This document shows, in pieces, positions 45,826-54,800 of a DNA stretch of 64,000 nucleotides (the first letter of the stretch is position 1; the number at the start of each line of letters is the position of its first letter). Both the position numbers and the translations under genes were made by a program. Location of the stretch: positions 1-64,000 of the forward strand of contig CAJUCD010000001.1 of NCBI GenBank assembly GCA_910585045.1. Reading direction: 5' to 3'. Source of the DNA: an uncultured Bacilli bacterium. Lineage in GTDB: Bacteria > Bacillota_I > Bacilli_A > RF39 > UBA660. The notes beneath the pieces were generated by a model. That model ran no database searches. It saw only the letters and a program-made list of their open reading frames with translations, and was not told the origin of the DNA.

Positions 45826-48800
45826 ATTTATGATTCTTTTTGACGATATATAATGATATACCTAAAACACTTATAATACCGCCTGTAATTATCCAAATTA
45901 AATAATTATCTTGGTCTTTTTTAATTACTGGGATATCCTCAGTTGGTGTTTTTGTTTCTAGTTCTTTATATGATACAACATATTTTCCTAAACCATTTGT
46001 TATTATTTCAACACTATCACCATTTTTAACATAGTCGACTAACTTTATTGTATTGTCTTTAGTTATTTCGAAAACTCCTACAAATTCTTTTCTACTATTT
46101 AACTTAATGTTTACTTTTATAGGACTAGTTGAACTTATATCAATTTTTTCAGCGTTTTTATTAGATAAATATATATTGTAAAATTCGCTTAGAGCTCCAA
46201 ATTTATTTTTTAATTCATCTGGTAAAGTAAAGCTTTCACTTTTTAAAGTTCCTTCTTCTTTTAATACTCCAGCAGGGATTTCAACCGCTATATTATCTAC
46301 ATCATATTTTTTATATTCTGTATCTTCATTTGGTTCATCGTTTGGTTTATTAGAATCATTATTATCTTCATTACCTGGCTTATTATCTTCATTAGGTTTA
46401 TTTGGAACATTTGGCTTGTTCGGCTTATTTGGCTTATTTGAAGAACCAGGTTTATTATTATCTGGCTTATCACTTGGATTGTTATCTCCTGGTTTATTGC
46501 CATCATCTGGTGTAGTTGGTTTATTATCTTCACCTGGATTAGAAGGCTTGTTATCATCAGGATCATCTATGCCAATTGTATTAATAACTACAGTTAACTT
46601 TCCTTCATTTCCTAATTTATCATAGAAAACAATTTCATAAGTACCGTTTTCAGTGTATTCATATACACCATTTCCTTCTTTAAATATTATTTCTTCACTT
46701 GGATTTATAACAGTAACTGTTACTTTATCTTTAGTTTTTTCATATTTTAATTCTGCTGTTGGTGGTGTTCTATCAATCCAATTAACACTAGTATGGATTT
46801 CACCAACATTTCCTTTACTATCAATATATTGAAAGTTAAAATCGCCATTATCAGTAAATGTATATGTGTGTTCACCATCATTATTAACTATTTTATAGCC
46901 ATCTTCGATACTAACTGTAACATCAACATTTCCAGTAGTTGGCTGGGTAGTAGAATATTTTATTTCATACTTAGGAACTTTAGCTATCCATGTAACAATA
47001 GCTGTTGCACTGCCTTTATTGCCTGCACGATCAACAAATTCAAAAGTAAATGATCCATTTTCTGTAAATGTATATGTATCTTTACCATCATTATTAATAA
47101 TTGTTACTGGTTCACTAGGATCTAACGTAGCTGTAACTGGTTTATCTGTTAAAGTGTCTTTACTCCATTTAAATTCTGCAGTTGGTGCTGTTTTATCAAT
47201 CCAATCAACAGTAATAGTCTTTTTACCTATATTTCCTAAATCATCCATAAATTCTAATTCTATACTTTCACTTTCTAAGAAAGTTATAGTTTTACTTTTA
47301 TCTACAGGATTTTCAGCAACTTGAACATCTTTTGATAGTATAGTAACATTTTTATCAAACTTTAAGGTTGCTACAACTTCTTCATTAGTAATTTCAGTAG
47401 TACTAAATGTAACATCAACAGTTGGAGCGGTTTTATCGATCCATGTTACCTTAGCAGTTGTTGATCCTTTATTACCATCATTATCAACATATTCAAATGT
47501 AAATTCACCATTTTCTGTAAATGTATAAGAGGTTTTACCACCATTATTAGTAACTGTAATTGGTCTTATAGGATTTATTAACTCCGCTGTTACTGCTTTA
47601 TTAGTTGGATTTACGATATTATAGTTTACATCTGCTCTTGGTGTATCATTTACAATAACATTTTCGTATAATTTTATAACTGATACAGCTAAAGTGGTAT
47701 AATCACCTTCATAAACACTCTTACATTCAAATTTTACATATAAGGCTTTTTTAGCTTCTGGGAATTCTATATGTTTTAGTGAATCATTATTACCTAAATT
47801 ATTTTTGGTAGCAGCAAGCTCCCAATTTTTATTATCCATACTGACATAAATATTGACATTTCTTGCACGACCATACGGAATAAAACCAATATATTTAGCA
47901 TTTTTATCTGGTATATAATCTAAACCAGATATGTATCTTGGTTGATCTAATTTAATTGTAACATATGCTGGCATTTCTCCGTGTTTAGAACGCCAGTAAG
48001 TATTTATATCACCATCTAACATGTTTTCTACTTTTCCTGTTTGAGTTGCATTTACTTCATGAATACTTAAATACTTAGATTGAATATACCATTTAGTATC
48101 ATCAGTATTATTTGCTGTAAATGTATAATATACAGGATCACTAGCAATTTGTGTTCCAGTAGCAATTACTCTGACATAAACTCTAACGTTTCCACTAAAT
48201 ATTGGATTAGTATTTGCAAATGAATTCCATCCTTCTTGAGGATTTAAAGACCATTCCATTTCATTAGTTGCTCCAATCATACGGTCTTCTTGATCATTAA
48301 TAGAAATTACTCCAGATGGAAAGGATCTTTTAGTAATATCTATTGTATAGATATTAGCAGCAGTCATTGGTAAGCCTGAAATATGAACTTTAATATCATT
48401 GTTTACTGTAATACTGTCTATTTCTTCTTGTGTAAGTTCAACTGAATGTTCATAAACATCTTTCCAAGTGTTACCGCCATCTAAACTATAGCTCCAATTT
48501 ACTTGCGAACTTTGTAATTGTTTAGATAATGTAATTTTGTTAGCATTTGCACCAGTAAATGAGAAGGTAGCAATATCAGAATTGATTTCTCCTAATAAAG
48601 CTTGTGCTACAACAGGAACTTCCTTATATTGTAAAGTATTGCTACTATTAGCATTTTTAGCTTTTTTTAGAGTTTGGTTTTGCAATAACATCAGCTTACT
48701 TTTATATTCTGGTGAAGTTATTTTAGTTCCAATTCTACGCGTTAAATCGTACATTGGAAGTGGATTGTAAGTATACACTTCACTGATTTCTTCAGCTAAG

Positions 48801-50662
48801 CTAATTAGATCGGTTTCCGTTTTGGATGTATCACTTATATATAAATTTACTAATCCTAACCATGCATCCCAGTTAATTATTTCTTCAGCTAATGTATCGC
48901 GATATATTCTTTCTAATTTTGCACGATCATTACTGTAAACTCTAGCAAGCAAAGTTAATAATTTTGATTCTTCATATTTTTCATATTCATTTTGCGCTTC
49001 TTGAGCTAGGAAGAAATAAGAGGCTGACTTAATAGTGCCAGTGTTAGTAACAATACCACTACTTAAATTTCCCCAGTCATTTGGCATTCTTGAATATCCT
49101 TGAGTGTTAGCCCATGCTGTATCAGCAACATTATAGGCTAATTGCCAAGCTCCTTTGCCGCCAACGCTATAGTAATAAATGTAGGCAGCATGAGCAGGTT
49201 GTCCAACTACACTTGCTGGAATTCCCCATACGCCATATAAATTGGCACTAGTTTTAGATAATCCCCCACAAACTGCACCTTCTTCAAATACTATCCATAA
49301 TTTTGGTTTACCAGACTGATATGTTATGTTATATGCTGATAAATTATATTTTTGATCCCATTTTGCATAATTTTCTTGGCTATAATATTGTGGTCTATAA
49401 TAACTATAACTGAATGTGTATTTAATATATTTATAAGGATTAAATCTGTCGTTTGTATTAGGATATCTCTTTGCAGAATAATCTCTTAGCCATTTGATTT
49501 CCTCATCATCAATGTTGTTATGCATTAACCAACGCATTTCTTCTACAGTATAACTCTCAAACATTGAATTTGACATTAATTCATTATTTAAATGCATATC
49601 TTTATATATTTCATATCGAGTTACAGCATCTGAAAGTTGATTACCGCCTATCCATAATCCTATACTTGAAGAATGAGTTAATGATAAAGATAACATCATT
49701 CTTAAATATAAATCTTTATATTTAGTACCATTGGCTGTTACCCCTTCATTTTCTAAGTCCTCTTTGTGAGCATGATATAAGTTACTTAGTACTTTTAAAG
49801 CATTAGTATACGTACCGTTAGGATTTCCTCCTACCGTCCATAGACGCAAAGCTTCTTCATTATGAAGGAACCATTCAAGAGTAACCCTATTTTTAGGGTC
49901 TTCTTCAAGAAAACATCTAAGAGCGTATTGACCAACTTTACTGATAAAATCTCTTTGTAGTAAAGTTAGTTTTAAATCATCTGGTACAGGTCCAGAAGAA
50001 TATCTTGATTTAATAATACTATCAAATTCTTCAACTGGAATCATTACATTTTCACTATAATCCGCTTTTACTAATTTAGCATCACCCCATACAGCGTGGT
50101 CAGATGCATTAGAACCATTATCATGAGCATATAATCTGATATAATTTACACCTCTAATATCTATTTTGGCATAAGATGCATTATTAGAGCTTTTTTTGGC
50201 AGCAGGATTTTCTTCAGTTTCTAGTTTCCATTCTTTACCATCAACTGAAGTGTATATGTAAAATTTAACACCATTACCATTATTATTTGCAGTAGAATTC
50301 AGACCATAATATGTAATAAAATAGTCATAACCTTGGTGTTCTCTAATGTCATATTCTACTGTTGAAGTGGCATGAGCCCAAATTCCTTTTTTTATAACTG
50401 TAGAATAATTATTTAACTTTAAAATAAGTGGTGTATTAGACTGAGTTTTATCAAGAGCAACTGTTCCCCATCCTACTGTTGCTTTATTGTATAAAATATC
50501 TGATAAAAATAATACATCTTCATTAGTATTGTTTTCTAATAATACGTTTTCAGGTATTTGTGCATAACTAGGTTTTACTTCTAAAAATAGGTTTATTATC
50601 CCTATTAATAAAATACCACAACATATTATGTAAAAAGATTTAGTTTTGAATATTTTTTTCAT
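45824..50662 (-). CDS. Giant surface protein 2: NPCBM, transglutaminase-like, discoidin, Ig repeats, membrane anchor
   Basis: 1612 aa. Domains in order: signal peptide (about 1-34), NPCBM carbohydrate-binding domain (about 45-195, KGIWAHATSTVEYDI), a helical region with a transglutaminase-like core (Cys465 in VCGGLSK, His491 in GQPAHAAY), beta modules (about 690-850), a discoidin/F5-8C domain (about 855-1005), five Ig-like repeats (about 1005-1365) each ending in WIDKTAPT or similar, a Pro/Asn/Lys-rich stalk (about 1365-1450), a terminal beta domain and a membrane helix (about 1587-1607) with basic tail. No LPXTG sorting motif is seen. Likely binds glycans and crosslinks or cleaves a surface target. 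Paralog of giant 1. Confidence 0.82.
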   Translation of the reverse strand: MKKIFKTKSFYIICCGILLIGIINLFLEVKPSYAQIPENVLLENNTNEDVLFLSDILYNKATVGWGTVALDKTQSNTPLILKLNNYSTVIKKGIWAHATSTVEYDIREHQGYDYFITYYGLNSTANNNGNGVKFYIYTSVDGKEWKLETEENPAAKKSSNNASYAKIDIRGVNYIRLYAHDNGSNASDHAVWGDAKLVKADYSENVMIPVEEFDSIIKSRYSSGPVPDDLKLTLLQRDFISKVGQYALRCFLEEDPKNRVTLEWFLHNEEALRLWTVGGNPNGTYTNALKVLSNLYHAHKEDLENEGVTANGTKYKDLYLRMMLSLSLTHSSSIGLWIGGNQLSDAVTRYEIYKDMHLNNELMSNSMFESYTVEEMRWLMHNNIDDEEIKWLRDYSAKRYPNTNDRFNPYKYIKYTFSYSYYRPQYYSQENYAKWDQKYNLSAYNITYQSGKPKLWIVFEEGAVCGGLSKTSANLYGVWGIPASVVGQPAHAAYIYYYSVGGKGAWQLAYNVADTAWANTQGYSRMPNDWGNLSSGIVTNTGTIKSASYFFLAQEAQNEYEKYEESKLLTLLARVYSNDRAKLERIYRDTLAEEIINWDAWLGLVNLYISDTSKTETDLISLAEEISEVYTYNPLPMYDLTRRIGTKITSPEYKSKLMLLQNQTLKKAKNANSSNTLQYKEVPVVAQALLGEINSDIATFSFTGANANKITLSKQLQSSQVNWSYSLDGGNTWKDVYEHSVELTQEEIDSITVNNDIKVHISGLPMTAANIYTIDITKRSFPSGVISINDQEDRMIGATNEMEWSLNPQEGWNSFANTNPIFSGNVRVYVRVIATGTQIASDPVYYTFTANNTDDTKWYIQSKYLSIHEVNATQTGKVENMLDGDINTYWRSKHGEMPAYVTIKLDQPRYISGLDYIPDKNAKYIGFIPYGRARNVNIYVSMDNKNWELAATKNNLGNNDSLKHIEFPEAKKALYVKFECKSVYEGDYTTLAVSVIKLYENVIVNDTPRADVNYNIVNPTNKAVTAELINPIRPITVTNNGGKTSYTFTENGEFTFEYVDNDGNKGSTTAKVTWIDKTAPTVDVTFSTTEITNEEVVATLKFDKNVTILSKDVQVAENPVDKSKTITFLESESIELEFMDDLGNIGKKTITVDWIDKTAPTAEFKWSKDTLTDKPVTATLDPSEPVTIINNDGKDTYTFTENGSFTFEFVDRAGNKGSATAIVTWIAKVPKYEIKYSTTQPTTGNVDVTVSIEDGYKIVNNDGEHTYTFTDNGDFNFQYIDSKGNVGEIHTSVNWIDRTPPTAELKYEKTKDKVTVTVINPSEEIIFKEGNGVYEYTENGTYEIVFYDKLGNEGKLTVVINTIGIDDPDDNKPSNPGEDNKPTTPDDGNKPGDNNPSDKPDNNKPGSSNKPNKPNKPNVPNKPNEDNKPGNEDNNDSNKPNDEPNEDTEYKKYDVDNIAVEIPAGVLKEEGTLKSESFTLPDELKNKFGALSEFYNIYLSNKNAEKIDISSTSPIKVNIKLNSRKEFVGVFEITKDNTIKLVDYVKNGDSVEIITNGLGKYVVSYKELETKTPTEDIPVIKKDQDNYLIWIITGGIISVLGISLYIVKKNHK

Positions 50663-50677
50663 TTTTTAACCTCCTAT

Positions 50678-50701
50678 ACAATATGTTTTGCTACATATTG
50701 T
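50678..50701. repeat. 8-bp perfect inverted repeat in giant-2 leader
   Basis: ACAATATG (50678-50685) and CATATTGT (50694-50701) flank 8 nt just before the GGAGG ribosome site. On the mRNA it could form a hairpin next to the start; as DNA it could be an operator. Giant 1 lacks it. Confidence 0.45.
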
Positions 50702-50734
50702 TAATTAATGCGTTTTTATTTATTATCTAATGTT

Positions 50735-50763
50735 ATTTTATCATGCTGAATTTGTCATATCAA
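50735..50763 (-). promoter_or_regulatory. Sigma-A type promoter of giant 2
   Basis: On the minus strand TTGATA (50758-50763) and TAAAAT (50735-50740) are 17 bp apart, directly behind the partner-1 stop codon. Thus giant 2 is a separate transcription unit. Confidence 0.7.
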
Positions 50764-50782
50764 TAAATTTTTTAATAAATGA

Positions 50783-51748
50783 CTAACTTTGGGTAAGATT
50801 TTCATTTTCTATTAAATCTGAGCTGTATTTTTCCTCAAAGGATTTGTTTCTCAAATTGTTAAGCGTATTTACAATGAAACGCGGAAAAGTAATTGAACGG
50901 TCACTAAAATATGTTTTAATGTTTCGTAGTATTATAAGTCTTTCAACTGGAGAATATTTACTTATTATTGTTTCAAAGTCTAAAAAGTCATATATTTTTA
51001 TAGTGTTTTGACTGTCTATAAATTCGGTTTCACCTAAATATTTTAAGATAAAATTAATGCTGGCATTAGTTATTTCTTCTAATTCTCTGCTAATTACAGG
51101 AGTTGATTTAATCATTTCATATTCTAAAGCCTTTTCAATGTAAGCTATAATATTTTTTAAATAAGAATCTTTTGAAATATCTTTTAAGCTACATAGTATA
51201 AGATATAAGTTAGGCCCATGATATTTATCTATTAAATTCTTTAGATAATCATTGATTGCTTTGATTGCTTTTTCAGAATTATCAACTGAATCATTATTAT
51301 AATAACATTTGGCAATACTAGAATTATAGTTTCCTACTAAAACTAGAATTTCTTCAATAATTTTTAAAACTTGACCATCGGCTATTAATGGATAATTTTG
51401 GGCTTTAGATTTATCATCATATGAGTCGCTTTCATTAATATTAATAATAGATTCTGAAGCTACCATAGAAAAATTATTTTTTCGCTTACGTAATATTTCC
51501 TTATAATTAAATATATATATACCACAATTATATGACTCACCATTAGAAGGAGCTGGTGGTCCTACTGTTAACTCGCAGCCTTCTTGAAATAGTTGTTCTA
51601 GCATTGTTTGCGGATTCGTGCGATTTATACCGTTGCTATTAACTAAAAACATTCCTAAATTTGGGCGCACAAAACAATCAAACTCTTGGTCTAATTGAAA
51701 TCCATGATAATTCATAGACGCAATTGTATTAGCACTGTATTTACTCAT
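50783..51748 (-). CDS. Soluble partner protein 1
   Basis: 321 aa, no signal peptide or membrane helix. The N-terminal ~100 residues (FDCFVRPNLGMFLVN, GPPAPSNGESYNCGIYIFNY) are unique to this copy; the rest (about 115-305) is helical and matches partner 2. No known family is recognised. TTG at 51751 is open, but the AGGGG spacing favours the ATG at 51748. Its position behind giant 1, as partner 2 lies behind giant 2, suggests a linked role. Confidence 0.6.
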   Translation of the reverse strand: MSKYSANTIASMNYHGFQLDQEFDCFVRPNLGMFLVNSNGINRTNPQTMLEQLFQEGCELTVGPPAPSNGESYNCGIYIFNYKEILRKRKNNFSMVASESIININESDSYDDKSKAQNYPLIADGQVLKIIEEILVLVGNYNSSIAKCYYNNDSVDNSEKAIKAINDYLKNLIDKYHGPNLYLILCSLKDISKDSYLKNIIAYIEKALEYEMIKSTPVISRELEEITNASINFILKYLGETEFIDSQNTIKIYDFLDFETIISKYSPVERLIILRNIKTYFSDRSITFPRFIVNTLNNLRNKSFEEKYSSDLIENENLTQS

Positions 51749-51777
51749 CAAAATCCCCTCTTTTTAAATTGTTGATT

Positions 51778-51806
51778 ATTATAGCATAGAAATTATGACT
51801 CGTCAA
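51778..51806 (-). promoter_or_regulatory. Sigma-A type promoter of partner 1
   Basis: On the minus strand TTGACG (51801-51806) and TATAAT (51778-51783) are 17 bp apart, 29 bp before the start. Confidence 0.75.
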
Positions 51807-51855
51807 TAAATACGTAAATAAGATTAATTAGGATGAATAATTTAAGTATAAGCAG

Positions 51856-51890
51856 GCAAAAAAGAACAATCTTATTAAGTTGATTGTTCT
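51856..51890 (-). terminator. Rho-independent terminator
   Basis: AGAACAATC (51863-51871) pairs with GATTGTTCT (51882-51890), followed by six T on the minus strand. It overlaps the 3' end of giant gene 1. Confidence 0.8.
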
Positions 51891-54800
51891 AATTTTTGAG
51901 GTTTCTTTAAAATATATATTATTAGTCCTAATACTAATATGCCAATGCTAGCAACTATCCACATAAAATTATTTTTTTTATTATGAACATATATCACTGG
52001 TAATGTTGCATTGGGACTTACAGCTTTTAATTCTTTATATGATACTACATATTTTCCTAAATTCTTTGTTGTTATTTCAATATTATTACCATTTTTTACA
52101 TAATCTACCAGTTTGATTTTATTATCTTCTGTTATTTCATATACTCCAATAAATTCTTTTAAACCTTTTAATCTAATACTTATTTTAATCGGGCTACTTG
52201 ATGTTATGTTTAGTTTTTCTGAATTACTATTAATCATGTGTATATAATAGTATTCACTTAATTCGCCAAACTTTCCTTTTAATTCATCTGCTAGCTCAAA
52301 TTTGTCAGCTTTTAATGTTCCTTCTTCTATTAGAGCACTTACTGGTATTTCGACATTAATACCATTAACTGTGTATTTTTTATATTCAGTGTTAACTGGT
52401 TTGTTTGGCTTATTATCGGTTCCTGGTTTATTTCCTGTGTTTCCACCAGAGTTATTACCACCATTTGGTTTGTCTCCTCCTGGGTTACTTGGATTATTTG
52501 GTTCATTAGTTCCAGGTTTATCTCCTTCATTTGGCTTATCTGGATTGTTGTCATCAGGATTCCCAGGAACAACTGGGTTATCTGGATTATTAGTATCATC
52601 CTTAAATGATGTAATAACCGCGGTTAATTTACCAACATTGCCAGCTTTATCATAGAAGATTATGTCGTAATTGCCATTACTTGTAAATTCATAAACTCCT
52701 ATTCCCTCTTTATATGTTATCTCTTCACTTGGATTTATTACTGTTACAACTACCTTGCTATCTATATTCTCATATTTTAATTCGGCAGTTGGAGCTATCT
52801 TGTCTATCCAATTTACTTTAGCTTTGATAGTTCCTCTATTTCCAGCTGTATCTCTAAATTCAAAAGTAACCTCACCATTTTCTTTAAATGTGTAACTCTT
52901 ACTATTGCTGTTGTTAATTACTGTTGCATTTTCGTTAAAATCAATAGTTACAGTTACATCTTCATTGGTTAATGTTGTTTTACTATATGTTAACGTTGCA
53001 AGTGGTGGCTCTAAATCTATCCAGTCAACTTTGGCAGTCGCACTTCCTTTATTACCTGCTCTATCAACAAATTCAAAAGTAAATTCACCATTTTTATCAA
53101 ATTCATGACGATATGGGTTGATGTTTGTTATTATATTTCCATTTTTATCTTTTACAAACCATTCATCATCTACGGTATATCCATCTAAAATATTTCCTTC
53201 TGAATCTAAAACTTGTCCATCTTCATTAACGCTGTAATTACTTTTATTTGTTATTGTTACTTCTTCACTAGTAGTCAATGTTGCAATTACTTCTTGATTT
53301 GTTGGTGAAGTAGTATTATAAGTGATAGTTCCTGTTGGCGCTACTCTATCTATCCAATCAACTTTGGCTTTGGCACTACCTGTTTTATTATTAGTCATAT
53401 CAATAAATTCAAAAGTAAATTCGCCATTTTCTGTAAAGACATAGGTGTCGCTGCCACCATTATTGGTTATTCTTATATCTTCAGTACTTTTATTAATTAA
53501 TCTTGCTGTTACATTACCAGTTGTAGGTTCTGTTGGACTATATCCAACACCTGCAGTTGGATGTGGACTATTCGTTATATCTTGGAAGAAATTAAACATT
53601 CTTGCTGCGATGAAACTTCCACCACCTGCGCTTGTAGTATTAACTCCTGTAATTCTTACATATTGAACTACTGGTTTTTCAGCAAATACTAAATCTTTTG
53701 TGTTTATATTATTAGCTAAGTTTGCTATATATATTTCTTCCCAATTAGTACCATCCATGCTTCCTTCAACTTTTATTCTTGTTATTCGACCGTTTCCACC
53801 ATCAGCAGGGACATATTCAATTGATGATAAAGATATTGGTTTATCTAATTTGATAGCTATCCATTTATTATTATCAGAACCATTCCATGCACTATGCCAT
53901 CTTGTATTGTAATTACCATCTATTGCATATGTAGCATTTCCATTTTGATTAGTTCCTGTTGCTTGACTTGATACACCATGGATTGAAAGATGTGATACTG
54001 AAACATATTTTCTTGTGTCTGGTTGGTTATCTTCTGTGAATGTAAATGTTAATATGTTACTTGCTAATTTAGTTCCATTTGCGCTCTCTCTAATTTGTAA
54101 TATTTTATTGCCTGTATTATTCGGAGAAGCATCGGCATAACTTGTCCAAGCATCATTTTCATTTTGACGCCATTCAAAATTTAAATTTATACCCATTATT
54201 CTATTTTCTAAATCGTTGCGATAAAAATTACTTTCAACAAGATTATTGTCTGTTATATCTATTGTGTAAATGTTTTCTGCAGAATAATTTACTCCTACTA
54301 TATGGATTTTTATATCATCCGTTGCGTTAATTTTACTTATTTCTTCATTACTTAAAAGTATTGATGATTCACTTGTTGATGTCCATGTATTCCCACCATC
54401 TAAACTATAATCCCAACGAACACCATTTCCTTCATATTTAGAACCTAATACTATTTTATTAGCATTCTCTCCATTAAATGAGAAACTTGCAATAGAGTAA
54501 TCTCCTTTACCTAATAAATAGTTTGCCATTAGTCTTGTAATACCTGGTTGTAATAAATTAGTTGTAATTGTAGTTCCAACTTTTGTTCCTTTTTCTAAAC
54601 TAGCTTTTAAATAATTGGTATATGATGCATAATAGTTGGTTTGGCTAATATTTGGAACAAGTAAATTTAATAAGTCAAACATTGGCACTGGAAATTCATA
54701 CATGTTATCTGCTAAATATTTAGCTAAATTGTAGTAATCTTCAGCTGTTTTATTCTCATTTTGTTGATATGTTCTTATTAATCCATACCACGCATTCATA

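Noticed and set aside
46290..46630. Plus-strand and alternative-frame proteins over the Pro-rich stalk of giant 2
   Set aside because: The low-complexity repeats (Gly/Leu- or Ile/Gln-rich) are shadows of the stalk coding sequence and lack ribosome sites.
48500..50300. M60-like (enhancin) peptidase in the giant proteins
   Set aside because: NPCBM and discoidin often accompany M60, but no HExxH motif is present; the Cys/His pair fits a transglutaminase-like fold better.
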